This document shows positions 53,215 to 61,609 of a stretch of 64,000 nucleotides of DNA, one piece after another. Made by a program: the position numbers and the translations under genes. Where the stretch lies: positions 53,028 to 117,027 of the forward strand of contig CAKOOS010000002.1 in the NCBI GenBank assembly GCA_934098735.1, given 5' to 3'. This DNA is from an uncultured Bacilli bacterium. Its GTDB lineage: Bacteria; Bacillota_I; Bacilli_A; RF39; UBA660. The number at the start of each line of letters is the position of its first letter. The stretch's first letter is position 1. A model generated the notes under the pieces. It was given only the letters and a program-made list of their open reading frames with translations. It did not search any database and was not told the origin of the DNA.

Positions 53215-53688
53215 TTGAACGAGATTGGTGAGGAGCTGCAATATGCTAGGGAGTCATCAGGTGTAAGTTTAAATGAAGCAAGTAGAGATCTTAATATAAA
53301 GGTAGAAATATTAGAAAATATTGAAGATGGAAGAACTGGTGCATTTAAGGATATTTTTGAGCTTAAAGAATATATATCTAATTATGCTAAATATTTAGGA
53401 TTAGATGAAAAAACAATGATTGATGAATTTAATGAATATATGTTTGAATATACTTCTAAGATACCTATTAAAGAAATAGAAAAAACTATTGAATTAAAAA
53501 TAAAAGAAGAAGATAAGAAGGAAGAAATAGCATCTCCTTATACAAAGCAAGCTAAAAAATATAATAAATGGGTATACATAATTCTTTATATAGCTTTAAT
53601 GTTATTAATTCTATTTGCGATAATTTGGTCTGTAAAACAAGTAACAATTAATAAAAAAGTTACAGACACAATTAGTTATGGGAGGTAG
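53215..53688 (+). CDS. RodZ-like helix-turn-helix membrane protein
   Basis: 157 residues. Residues 4-66 form the RodZ-type HTH_25 domain (IGEELQYARESSGVSLNEASRDL, with IFELKEYISNYAKYLGL), then a charged linker and one membrane helix near 119-142. The extracellular part is only about 15 residues, so it is a short form. In Bacilli RodZ-like proteins link MreB to the membrane for cell shape. TTG start after AAGGAG; an ATG-TTT-TGA mini-frame overlaps it. It lies five bases before pgsA, the usual order. Confidence 0.83.
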   Translation: MNEIGEELQYARESSGVSLNEASRDLNIKVEILENIEDGRTGAFKDIFELKEYISNYAKYLGLDEKTMIDEFNEYMFEYTSKIPIKEIEKTIELKIKEEDKKEEIASPYTKQAKKYNKWVYIILYIALMLLILFAIIWSVKQVTINKKVTDTISYGR

Positions 53689-53693
53689 TCTAA

Positions 53694-54296
53694 ATGAATT
53701 TACCAAATAAAATTACAATGGCAAGAATAATTTTGTCAATACTTTTATTAGTTATGCTTTTAATGCCATGGTATCAAATTGGAGTAGAATTTCCTGTTTA
53801 TATAGTAGGCAATGTAAGTGTTAATTTAAAATATATAATAGCGGGTATTATATTTCTAGTAGCATCTACGTCAGACTTTTTAGATGGTTATTTAGCTCGT
53901 AAAAATAATATGGTTACTGATTTTGGAAAAGTAATGGATGCTATAGCAGATAAGTTGTTAGTAAATGGCTTACTAATAATATTAGCTTATGAAAGAGTTA
54001 TATCAGTAGTAATTCCAGTTGTTATAATATCTAGAGATATCGTAGTAGATTCTTGTAAAATGATTTCTGGCAATAATGGAAAAGTTGTAGCAGCATCAAT
54101 ACTAGGAAAATTAAAAACTATTTGTATGATGTGTGGAATTACTCTTACCTTATTTTATAACTTACCATTTGAATTAATAGGATTGCCACTTGCAGAAATA
54201 TTCTTAGTTTTAGCTGTGATATTATCAGTGGTTTCTGGTTGTCAGTATTTTTATAATGTAAAGGATATTTTATTTCCAAAGAAAAAGACAGTTTAA
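53694..54296 (+). CDS. pgsA: CDP-diacylglycerol--glycerol-3-phosphate 3-phosphatidyltransferase
   Basis: Makes phosphatidylglycerol-phosphate, the first step to phosphatidylglycerol and cardiolipin. 200 residues, five to six membrane helices. The CDP-alcohol phosphotransferase motif D-G-x2-A-R-x8-G-x3-D-x3-D is complete, from DGYLAR to DAIADK, near residues 64-86. N-terminal NLPNKITMARII is typical. ATG after GGGAGGT. A terminator follows directly. Confidence 0.94.
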   Translation: MNLPNKITMARIILSILLLVMLLMPWYQIGVEFPVYIVGNVSVNLKYIIAGIIFLVASTSDFLDGYLARKNNMVTDFGKVMDAIADKLLVNGLLIILAYERVISVVIPVVIISRDIVVDSCKMISGNNGKVVAASILGKLKTICMMCGITLTLFYNLPFELIGLPLAEIFLVLAVILSVVSGCQYFYNVKDILFPKKKTV

Positions 54297-54306
54297 TGTC
54301 TTTTTT
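54282..54306 (+). terminator. Terminator at the end of pgsA
   Basis: Stem AAAAAGACA/TGTCTTTTT; the left arm is inside the last pgsA codons. Confidence 0.75.
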
Positions 54307-54327
54307 CTTTTCTAAAAGCATATCTTT

Positions 54328-54336
54328 TGTTATAAT
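54328..54336 (+). promoter_or_regulatory. Extended -10 promoter of the HAD protein gene
   Basis: TGTTATAAT 20 bases before the ATG at 54356. Confidence 0.55.
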
Positions 54337-54355
54337 AGCTAGCATGAGGTGAAAT

Positions 54356-54859
54356 ATGAAAATTTATGTTGATTTCGATGGCGTAATTTTTGATTCTGAA
54401 AAAATTTTATTTGAAGAATATCATAAATTAAAAGAAAGAAATGAAGAAATAAAGATGAACTTTATAAAAACGATGGATTGGGAATATATTTTAAAACGTA
54501 GTATGATTATTAATGATGCAATAGATATTTTAAAAAAATATTATTCCAAAGACATTGCTATTTTAACTAAAGTACATTCTTTAGATAATGAAGGAACAGC
54601 TAAAATTAAAAAACTGAGAAGTCTAGGGGTTCTTAATGATGTTATTCTATCTCCATTTCCTTTGAAAAAATGTGAAGTAGTAAATGCTAAAGGAAACATT
54701 TTGATAGATGATACAGTTCATAATTTAGATGATTGGCAAAATAGTGATGGATTACCAATTTACTTTAACAAAGATAATAAAGATATAGATGGATGGAATA
54801 ATAGAAATACTGAATATAAAAGAATTAGAAAATTAGATGAAGTGTTTAAAAACTATTAA
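54356..54859 (+). CDS. HAD-superfamily phosphatase-like protein
   Basis: 167 residues. Motif I VDFDGVIFDSE (nucleophile and acid Asp), motif II AILTKVHS (Thr), motif III IDDTVHNLDDW (Asp pair). The small helical cap between motifs I and II resembles 5'-nucleotidase C type HAD proteins, but the substrate is not known. ATG after GAGGTGAA. Single-gene unit before the coat protein gene. Confidence 0.82.
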   Translation: MKIYVDFDGVIFDSEKILFEEYHKLKERNEEIKMNFIKTMDWEYILKRSMIINDAIDILKKYYSKDIAILTKVHSLDNEGTAKIKKLRSLGVLNDVILSPFPLKKCEVVNAKGNILIDDTVHNLDDWQNSDGLPIYFNKDNKDIDGWNNRNTEYKRIRKLDEVFKNY

Positions 54860-54900
54860 ACTACTAATGTGCTATTGACTAGGCAATAAGAAAAATAATT

Positions 54901-54909
54901 CATAAAATA
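54901..54909 (+). promoter_or_regulatory. Sigma-K-like -10 element of the coat protein gene
   Basis: CATAAAATA fits the sigma-K -10 pattern CATAnnnTA. A convincing -35 is not seen. The RNA would begin a few bases before AAAGGA. Confidence 0.4.
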
Positions 54910-54930
54910 CATTAGAAAGGAATGTTGATA

Positions 54931-55275
54931 ATGAATTATTTTAATGAAAGTTATAATCAAGAAACCGAAATCAAAAAAAGTTATGATAAAACTAATTTAG
55001 GTGCAGGAGTAGCAGCTGGTGAAGGAATGCAAATGGGATGTGATGGAAAAATGATGGGTGGAATGAATGCTATGCCAAATTGTTGTGTAACACCAGTATA
55101 TGAATGTCCTCAAGAAAGAGTATGCCATAGATATATTTGTCATGAAGTTCCTCACATTATGCCATGTAATACAAGAATAATAAATCATCATGTTTTTAGA
55201 CATACATATACGCCAGAATATACATGTTGTGAAGAAAATGTTTGTGAAAATGTTTTTGGACCAAGATGCTGCTAA
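54931..55275 (+). CDS. CotD-like spore coat protein
   Basis: About 114 residues from ATG 54931 (AAAGGA ten bases upstream; the in-frame ATG at 54922 is too close to it). Rich in Cys, His, Met, Tyr and Gly. The signature part is a His-rich stretch (INHHVFRHTYTPEY) between cysteine pairs (CCVTPVYECP, YTCCEENVC, RCC), as in CotD and related mother-cell coat proteins that are cross-linked in the spore coat. A sigma-K-like -10 lies upstream. With spoIVA it supports real sporulation. Family assignment rests on composition and this motif. Confidence 0.8.
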   Translation: MNYFNESYNQETEIKKSYDKTNLGAGVAAGEGMQMGCDGKMMGGMNAMPNCCVTPVYECPQERVCHRYICHEVPHIMPCNTRIINHHVFRHTYTPEYTCCEENVCENVFGPRCC

Positions 55276-55276
55276 A

Positions 55277-55303
55277 GGGAAAAGCAAAAGCTTTTCTTTT
55301 TTT
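55277..55303 (+). terminator. Terminator after the coat protein gene
   Basis: Stem GAAAAGC/GCTTTTC with an AAAA loop and T run. Confidence 0.8.
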
Positions 55304-55374
55304 ATGTCCCAATATTTAATATTAATGATGGAAATTAATAGACATTTATTATATAATAGAGATGGAGGCAGAAC

Positions 55375-56343
55375 ATGATTGAAAGTTATATTAATTTTAA
55401 AGAATATTTAGCTAGACTAAAAAAAGATGAATTAATAGGGCTAATTGATAACTATAATAAATTGTGTGAAATATTTAAGTGCAAAAAGATAGAAAATTAT
55501 AATAAATGTAAAAAAGAAGAATTACTAGAACTAATTGAGGAAGTAAAAGAAGATTATGTAAAAGGCATCATAATGAATTTGGATTTAAAAGATTATGAAG
55601 CTTTAAAAGAAATAATAAAAAAATCTAATAATGAAATTTTGAATAATAATAAAAAACTTACTTCCTATCTTTTAGAAAAACATATTTTTTGGCAAGATGA
55701 TAATATTCAAATACCAAGTGATTTAAAAATAAAAGAAGTGTTAAAGAGTAAAGAAATTATTAAACATATAAAAAAATGGAATGGGGTATACGATTTAATT
55801 CAAGGCATTATCATCGCTTATGGAGTAATAGATAAAAAATATTTTGATACAATAATAAGTAATATAGATGATTTTAAATTAATAGAATTAAAACTGGAAT
55901 TTTATTATAAAAAAGAATTTATTATAAACGAAAAAATGTTCGTAAGTAATAAATTAAACAGTAAAAAGAGAATAAACAAATATTTTAAAAATCAAAAATA
56001 TAAAGTATTTACTACAAGAGAGTTTATAAAGATGGGGCAAAATAATTACCATCATAATATAAAAAGCTATAAAAGATTTATTAAAATGTTAAAAAATCAT
56101 TATGTTTTTAAAAGAAATGATATAGATTTTGTAGATAACAATGTTGTAATTCCATATCTTTATACTTCAATAAATGAAGAAGAAATGGCTTATAAAATGC
56201 TTGAAGAAACAATTACAAATTTATTTGAGTTTAAAGGTGAAAAACTAAAAGAAAAAATGTTATCTGAAATTACAGAAATTAGAAATGAATTTCCTTTGTG
56301 GGAATACAGAGGTTATACAAAAATGGAGGTAAATCATGAATAA
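55375..56343 (+). CDS. Unknown helical protein, first gene of the prepilin-DUF2779 cluster
   Basis: 322 residues, strongly charged and helical, no membrane segment. The N-terminal 60 residues look like a Rho-N/SAP-type helical pair (LARLKKDELIGLIDNYN, KCKKEELLELIEEV). The middle is helical repeats; the C-terminus ends RNEFPLWEYRGYTKMEV, reminiscent of the PRWxLKGxTPxE ending of some SEC-C-containing Firmicutes proteins, although no SEC-C Cys motif is present. ATG after GGAGG. It overlaps the prepilin-like gene by eight bases. Function unknown. Confidence 0.6.
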   Translation: MIESYINFKEYLARLKKDELIGLIDNYNKLCEIFKCKKIENYNKCKKEELLELIEEVKEDYVKGIIMNLDLKDYEALKEIIKKSNNEILNNNKKLTSYLLEKHIFWQDDNIQIPSDLKIKEVLKSKEIIKHIKKWNGVYDLIQGIIIAYGVIDKKYFDTIISNIDDFKLIELKLEFYYKKEFIINEKMFVSNKLNSKKRINKYFKNQKYKVFTTREFIKMGQNNYHHNIKSYKRFIKMLKNHYVFKRNDIDFVDNNVVIPYLYTSINEEEMAYKMLEETITNLFEFKGEKLKEKMLSEITEIRNEFPLWEYRGYTKMEVNHE

Positions 56344-56698
56344 AAAGGGATATACAATGGTAGAATTAATTGCTGTTATAGCAGTTTTTAGTATTGGTTA
56401 TTTTGTAACGGTAGGTATAATTTCTAATAAAATAAATGTTAATTATGATGAAAAACTTTATGAGCAAAAAATAGATGCTATTGAAACACAAGCGGCATTA
56501 TATGCTCAAGGAAATGAAGGACTTTTTAAAGATAGCAATTCAATTTATTTAACAATAGATGACTTAGCTAAAGCTGATGCTATTATAAGTAATAAGGATG
56601 GCGTAGTTATAGATCCTAGAGATAATGGAAGTTTAAATGATGTCAAAGTAAAGATAACAAATAAAGATTCCAAGATAACAGCCAAAGTTTTAAGTTAA
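56336..56698 (+). CDS. Prepilin-like protein with type IV pilin leader
   Basis: 120 residues. The N-terminus KKGYTMVELIAVIAVF is a class III prepilin signal: short basic leader, Gly before the cleavage point, an aromatic residue at +1, Glu at +5 and a hydrophobic helix. The rest is a small soluble domain with Ala-rich helix (AIETQAALYAQGNEG) as in ComGC-like pseudopilins. No prepilin peptidase, ATPase or other pilus gene is in the window. ATG after GGAGGT in the end of the upstream gene; its stop is one base before the DUF2779 ATG. Confidence 0.8.
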   Translation: MNKKGYTMVELIAVIAVFSIGYFVTVGIISNKINVNYDEKLYEQKIDAIETQAALYAQGNEGLFKDSNSIYLTIDDLAKADAIISNKDGVVIDPRDNGSLNDVKVKITNKDSKITAKVLS

Positions 56699-56699
56699 T

Positions 56700-58562
56700 A
56701 TGGCAATTACTAAAACCAATTTTATAAATTATACAAGATGTTCAAGATATGTCAGTTTAGACAAAGAAGCTAAAGAAAAAGGACAGTCTAAAACATCTTA
56801 TGATGAGTATAAAAATGAAGAAGAATTAGAAAATGCTAAAGAGTTATTAGGGGATTTAGTAGAAAATACTGAAAATAATCTTAACAATAAACAGACAGAA
56901 GCGATGCTTCCCTTTTATAAAATGGTAGAAATAGAAGCCGGTAAAATAACTAAAAAATATTTTCCTGGTCTTTTAATTTATGCAAGTTTAACCAAAAATC
57001 AAAAATCATTTAGTTTTAAACATCATGAATTTAATTATATTTGTTATGTAGATATTTATAATGAATATCAAGATAAAATAAATATAATTGAAGTTAAAGC
57101 TACAACAAGTAAAAAATATTTGAATTTAGAAAGTGGCTACAAGGGTAAACCTAAATATTCTATTTTTAAATTTGATCCTGAGACTAATTGTTATAAACTA
57201 AAAGATGAAATTAAAGATTATAAGATAGAAGAAGAAATGCCTTTTGAAAATTATCAAAAAGAAAGAGAAAAGCTATTTGATAGATGGAGTGAAGTCGGAG
57301 GTTATGTATTTGATTTAGCAGTTCAAAGATTGTTTATAGAAGAAGATTATAAAAGTAAACAAAAAAATACAAATTTAGAAAATATTCATTATTATCTTGC
57401 TGTATTAAATCATCGTTATATTTTTGATGGAACATATAAGGATAGTAAACCTCTTTATAGCATCGATAAAAATAATCAAGAAGTAATTACATTTATTGAT
57501 CTTACAAAAGTAACAAAAGAGTATTTAGAAACTATTAAAAACCTCTGGCTAAATCTAGAAGAAAACTTAATTAATCCTTCTCCATCTAAGTGTTTATTAG
57601 GAAAGTTTTGTGAGCGAAAAAATATAAGAGAATGTCCTTATTTAAAGAATATATGTGGAAAAAATATTCCTTTAAAAAATTCCAGTTTAAATTATTTAAA
57701 TAATCAATCTGGTTTTAAAATGCCTGATGGTCAAAAATTAAAAGGATTAGATCTTATTAATCATGGATATTTTAATATGGTTGATATACCAGAAAAATGG
57801 CTAACTAATCCTAAACATATTATTCAAAGAAATGCTGTATCTAAAAATATTGTCTATGTTGATAAAGAAAAAATAAGAAAAGGTTTAGAAACTTTAGAAT
57901 ATCCAATTTATCATTTAGATTTTGAAACATTTCCTTGTCCTCTTCCAAGATTTAAAGGAGAATCTCCCTATACACAATCACCATTTGAATTTAGCTTACA
58001 TATAGAACACTCACCTGGAAAATGTGATAAAAATGCCGATAATTATATATTTTTAGCAAAGAGTAATACAAAAGATGAAAGAGAAGAGTTAATAAAATCT
58101 CTTTTAAAAAATATTGATCCTTCCAAAGGAACTTTATTTGCTCAGAATGTTTCATTCGAAAAGGGACGCATAGAGGAATTAGCTAGAATGTTTCCAGAAT
58201 ATCAAAAAGAATTAATGAAAATATATGATCGAGGATTTGATTTATTATGGCTAATAAATACCAATGTTAAAATGTATGAAAAGTTAGGCTTTGATGAAAA
58301 AAGAAGTAGTCTTTTTAACTATTATAATAAAGACTTAAGTGGATCATATTCCATTAAAAAAACATTGCCAATTTTTAGCAATTTATCTTATCAAGATTTA
58401 GAAGTGAAAAATGGAACGGAAGCCATCATAACTTATGCTAATTATAATAATATGGATAAAGATGAATTTAAGGAAAAATATGAAGCTTTAAAAACTTATT
58501 GTTCTCAGGATACTTGGGCAATGGTGGTAATACTTGATGGCCTAAGAAATATTTCGAAGTAA
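56700..58562 (+). CDS. DUF2779 protein: PD-(D/E)xK-like plus DEDD exonuclease-like domains
   Basis: 620 residues. The C-terminal part (about 395-620) is DUF2779, a DnaQ/RNase H-type fold: HLDFETFPCPLP, LFAQNVSFEKGRIEEL, RGFDLL and YCSQDTWAMV supply the acidic residues. The N-terminal part has a RecB/Cas4-like nuclease core (CYVDIY...INIIEVKAT) with Cys near the start (YTRCSRY) and a later cluster (SKCLLGKFC, RECPYLKNIC) that could bind Fe-S as in Cas4. No ribosome site precedes the ATG, so it is probably coupled to the prepilin gene. Its end overlaps the convergent helicase gene by 21 bases. Role unknown; DNA repair or defence is possible. Confidence 0.82.
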   Translation: MAITKTNFINYTRCSRYVSLDKEAKEKGQSKTSYDEYKNEEELENAKELLGDLVENTENNLNNKQTEAMLPFYKMVEIEAGKITKKYFPGLLIYASLTKNQKSFSFKHHEFNYICYVDIYNEYQDKINIIEVKATTSKKYLNLESGYKGKPKYSIFKFDPETNCYKLKDEIKDYKIEEEMPFENYQKEREKLFDRWSEVGGYVFDLAVQRLFIEEDYKSKQKNTNLENIHYYLAVLNHRYIFDGTYKDSKPLYSIDKNNQEVITFIDLTKVTKEYLETIKNLWLNLEENLINPSPSKCLLGKFCERKNIRECPYLKNICGKNIPLKNSSLNYLNNQSGFKMPDGQKLKGLDLINHGYFNMVDIPEKWLTNPKHIIQRNAVSKNIVYVDKEKIRKGLETLEYPIYHLDFETFPCPLPRFKGESPYTQSPFEFSLHIEHSPGKCDKNADNYIFLAKSNTKDEREELIKSLLKNIDPSKGTLFAQNVSFEKGRIEELARMFPEYQKELMKIYDRGFDLLWLINTNVKMYEKLGFDEKRSSLFNYYNKDLSGSYSIKKTLPIFSNLSYQDLEVKNGTEAIITYANYNNMDKDEFKEKYEALKTYCSQDTWAMVVILDGLRNISK

Positions 58563-59897
58563 AGACTTAATTTCATTTACGAATATTGATCGTCCTAAAA
58601 ATGGTACAAGTAAATAAACTTGGTTTTTGGTTCTAGTAAGGGCAACATAAAATAATCGTCTTTCTTCAGCAAAAAGATATGATTTATCACTTGGATGTAA
58701 CATTTCTAATAAATAATTATTATCTAACTTATTAGGAAAACCAAATGTAGAATTAGTTAAGTTTATAATTATAACATTATCAGCTTCTAAACCTTTTGCA
58801 CTATGTACTGTTAAAAATGGAATTTTAGGATCCTTAGAAAAATATTTTATATCATTATTATTTCTTCCTAAAACCAAAACGTCATCACTTATTTTAGTAA
58901 TTTTTTTATATAATTTATTGAAAGCTTTATAAGGATTAATGTAGTATATAATTTTAATCGGGTTATTATGTTTTTGGCTTAATAACTCTTTTTTTATTTG
59001 TTGTGAATTTTTAGATATAAATCTAGCACAAATATCAATTAGTTCTTGACTATTTCGATAAACATTTTTTAATTTTAAAATTTTTATATTTGGTATATAA
59101 TCTTTTATATTCCAAAACAAAGAAGTGCTACATCCAGAAAAATGATATATAGCTTGAAAGTCATCTCCGACAGCAAAAAATTTAGCATTATTTAATTTTC
59201 TTAATTTATTAATTAAATTAAAACGAATTAAAGAAGTATCTTGGAATTCATCAACAATTATATACTTATACTTATAAAATTTATTTACTACTTTTGTAGC
59301 TTTAATAATTAAATCATCATAGTCTAACAAGTTAGAACTTTTCATTTCATCTTCATAAATAATTTTTATAATTAAAATAAGTTTAGTTAAAAAATTATTT
59401 TTATTATAAAGTTTTTCAAAATCACTTATTTTACTATCGCAACTTTTACTTGTCCTTATAATTCTTATAATTAATTCTTTTAATTTTAAAAATTTATAAC
59501 TTTTTAAAAAGTTTTCATAATTCCATTCATGATATATTTTTAAAATATCGCTTTTTAATTTTTCATCATTTAAACTATAAAAAAATTCATTTACAGTAAA
59601 ATCTAAATAATCTTTATTTGCGATATTATAACTAATATTATAATCATTTAATATATTTATGGCTAGTTTGTGAAAAGTTAAAATATCACAATTGTATTTA
59701 ATTTTGCTTTTTAAATCATCAACACTTTTATTAGTAAAAGAAATTAAAAGAATTTCTTCAGGTAAACATATATTATGAGTTACAATATAGTTAATTTTTT
59801 GAGTAATTGTAAAAGTTTTTCCAGCTCCAGCTCCAGCAATTAAAAGAATATTTTCATTAATTACTACTGCTTGTTTTTGGTATCTATCTAATTTCAT
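58542..59897 (-). CDS. Compact UvrD/Rep-type SF1 helicase
   Basis: 451 residues, against roughly 700 for UvrD or PcrA, but with all core motifs: I GAGAGKTFT, Ia SFTNKSVDDL, II IVDEFQDTS, III VGDDFQAIYHF, IV VYRNSQEL, V TVHSAKGLEADNV, VI FYVALTRTKNQVYL. The 1B and 2B insertions are much reduced. A 3'-5' single-strand translocase is expected. It is tail-to-tail with the DUF2779 nuclease gene and shares 21 bases with it, leaving no room for a separate terminator. No strong ribosome site is seen; the ATG was chosen as the first in frame with the MKLDRYQKQAV family start. Confidence 0.9.
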   Translation of the reverse strand: MKLDRYQKQAVVINENILLIAGAGAGKTFTITQKINYIVTHNICLPEEILLISFTNKSVDDLKSKIKYNCDILTFHKLAINILNDYNISYNIANKDYLDFTVNEFFYSLNDEKLKSDILKIYHEWNYENFLKSYKFLKLKELIIRIIRTSKSCDSKISDFEKLYNKNNFLTKLILIIKIIYEDEMKSSNLLDYDDLIIKATKVVNKFYKYKYIIVDEFQDTSLIRFNLINKLRKLNNAKFFAVGDDFQAIYHFSGCSTSLFWNIKDYIPNIKILKLKNVYRNSQELIDICARFISKNSQQIKKELLSQKHNNPIKIIYYINPYKAFNKLYKKITKISDDVLVLGRNNNDIKYFSKDPKIPFLTVHSAKGLEADNVIIINLTNSTFGFPNKLDNNYLLEMLHPSDKSYLFAEERRLFYVALTRTKNQVYLLVPFLGRSIFVNEIKSLLRNIS

Positions 59898-59949
59898 AAT
59901 TTAAAAAAAGTTTTATCCCGATTAAGTATATCACAAATTTCTAAGTTTA

Positions 59950-59958
59950 TGTTATAAT
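59950..59958 (+). promoter_or_regulatory. Extended -10 promoter of the racemase-like gene
   Basis: TGTTATAAT 19 bases before the ATG at 59977. Confidence 0.6.
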
Positions 59959-59976
59959 AAAAAACGAGGTTAAATT

Positions 59977-61119
59977 ATGAAATATGAAACAATAATGGAA
60001 ATTGATTTAAATAAACTAAAAAATAACACTAAATTATTATGTAAAAGCTATAATGATCATAAATATAAAATGGCTGATCTAAAAGATTATGGCCATGGAC
60101 TAGGTTTAAAGATTGCTGATATATTATATAAAAATGGTATAAATTATGTAATTGTTGGATCTTTAAAAGAAGCTTTAGAAATTAGAAAATTTAATACAGA
60201 AGTTAATATTTTAGTAAATTATTTTGTAACTGAGGATGAAATATATGACTGTATAAATAATAACATTGCTATAACTATCTATAATTTAGATTATTTACAA
60301 ATACTAAATAATCTAGAATTAAAAGATCAAATAAAACTTCATATTTTAATAGATAATGGCTCTAATCTTCTTGGAATAAATAAAAAAGAAGAATTTAAAG
60401 ATTCACTAGATATTATAAATAACAATAAATATTTAGTTTTAGAAGGAATTTATACTGAACTTACATCAAGTGGAGTAGAAGATGAATATTATTATCATCA
60501 AATGAATAATTTTTATAAAATTATAAAAGATAATCTAAACGATGATGTAATTATTCATTTAAATGAACCTGTTATGTATCATAAAAAGCTTGATTATTTA
60601 AATGGCATTAGATTTGATTTATCTATTCTTGGTATTGAAGAAAATATAAATGATGACTTTTTTACTAATTTAAGAATTAAAAATGTTGAAAAAAAATATA
60701 ATGATTTAGAATTTCCAGATGTAGATTTAGAATTAGCATTTAATATAACAAGTGAAGTAATGTGTATTAAAAAGGTAAAAAAAGGAAGTTTAGTAGGAAG
60801 AAATTACGTTGCTAAAGATGATATGTTTGTAGCTATTATTCCAATTGGCCACAAGGATGGAATTACGAAAGCTATTAAATATGTTGGCATAGATAAGTTT
60901 AAAAGAAATATTTTATCTGATGAAATTGATCGTCTTGTTGTAGAAGTAACAGAAGATGTAAAGGAAAAAGATAAAGTATATATATTAAATGAAGAAAGAG
61001 GAATATATGACTTTTTAACGCTATTAAAAACTAATAGATATTACCTTATGAGTGTGTTAAATAGAAATTTAACTAGAGTTTACATAAATGACTCTGAAGA
61101 AAACCATAACTTACTATAA
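59977..61119 (+). CDS. Alanine racemase-like protein with altered active-site motifs
   Basis: 380 residues, the length and order of alanine racemase (PLP barrel then C-terminal beta domain). Family marks remain: YGHGLGL near 38-44, LNGIRFDLSILGI, and IIPIGHKDG near 276-284. In known racemases the PLP lysine lies four residues before the Tyr of the VKA(D/N)AYGHG motif; here that place is Asp (ADLKDYGHG), with a Lys two residues before Tyr. The other catalytic residue, Tyr in VSYGxTY, is also not in place (VGRNY). So it may be inactive, use another Lys, or have a new role. ATG after GAGGTTAA; monocistronic. Confidence 0.75.
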   Translation: MKYETIMEIDLNKLKNNTKLLCKSYNDHKYKMADLKDYGHGLGLKIADILYKNGINYVIVGSLKEALEIRKFNTEVNILVNYFVTEDEIYDCINNNIAITIYNLDYLQILNNLELKDQIKLHILIDNGSNLLGINKKEEFKDSLDIINNNKYLVLEGIYTELTSSGVEDEYYYHQMNNFYKIIKDNLNDDVIIHLNEPVMYHKKLDYLNGIRFDLSILGIEENINDDFFTNLRIKNVEKKYNDLEFPDVDLELAFNITSEVMCIKKVKKGSLVGRNYVAKDDMFVAIIPIGHKDGITKAIKYVGIDKFKRNILSDEIDRLVVEVTEDVKEKDKVYILNEERGIYDFLTLLKTNRYYLMSVLNRNLTRVYINDSEENHNLL

Positions 61120-61126
61120 TTTATAT

Positions 61127-61155
61127 TTGCAAGTTTAAATAAAGTATGATATAAT
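61127..61155 (+). promoter_or_regulatory. Promoter of rplS
   Basis: TTGCAA at 61127-61132, 17-base spacer, TATAAT at 61150-61155 with an upstream TG (extended -10). Confidence 0.8.
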
Positions 61156-61230
61156 CTTCATGACCCAAAAAGGTATATAATCCGCTGTTTAAAATATGAT
61201 TATAGGTAAAATTAATAAGGAGGTTAGATT
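61156..61230 (+). promoter_or_regulatory. rplS leader, possible L19 autoregulatory RNA
   Basis: About 70 bases from the likely RNA start to the rplS ATG. It can form a stem TATAATC/GATTATA (61176-61182 with 61197-61203) and ends in AAGGAGGTTAG. Bacilli often carry an L19 leader RNA here; I cannot match its consensus by eye. Confidence 0.35.
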
Positions 61231-61572
61231 ATGGCAAATTTAGTAGATAAGATTGCTGAAAAACACATTCGTAAAGATGTTCCAGAATTTAGAGTTGGGG
61301 ACACAGTTAGAGTTGACGTTTGGGTAAAAGAAGGAAAAAAAGAAAGAATCCAATCTTTTGAAGGCTTAGTAATAGCTAAAAGAGGAGGAGGGGTATCAGA
61401 AACTTTTACAGTTCGTAAAAAAAGTGGAACTGTTGGAGTATCAAGAATATTCCCAGTAAATGCTCCTACAATTGATAAAATTGTAGTAATTAAAAAAGGT
61501 AAAGTACGTCGCGCTAAACTTAACTTTATTAAAGGAATGCGTAAAGAATACAAAGTCAAGGAAAGAAGTTAG
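61231..61572 (+). CDS. rplS: Large ribosomal subunit protein bL19
   Basis: 113 residues. PEFRVGDTVRVDVWVKEGKKERIQ and the GGGVSETFTVRKKSGTVGVSRIFP region, read in parts, match bL19, which sits at the 30S-50S interface. ATG after AAGGAGGTTAGATT. A classic promoter lies upstream and lepB follows 37 bases downstream, probably in the same transcript. Confidence 0.97.
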   Translation: MANLVDKIAEKHIRKDVPEFRVGDTVRVDVWVKEGKKERIQSFEGLVIAKRGGGVSETFTVRKKSGTVGVSRIFPVNAPTIDKIVVIKKGKVRRAKLNFIKGMRKEYKVKERS

Positions 61573-61609
61573 TTCTTTCCTTATTTTGATTTATTAAGGA
61601 GTTGATTAA

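Noticed and set aside
54997..55287. 96-codon frame on the minus strand opposite the CotD-like gene
   Set aside because: It has no ribosome site, and its odd composition is the mirror of the Cys/His/Met-rich coat protein codons on the other strand.
61224..61559. 111-codon minus-strand frame covering rplS
   Set aside because: Shadow of a certain ribosomal protein gene; no ribosome site.
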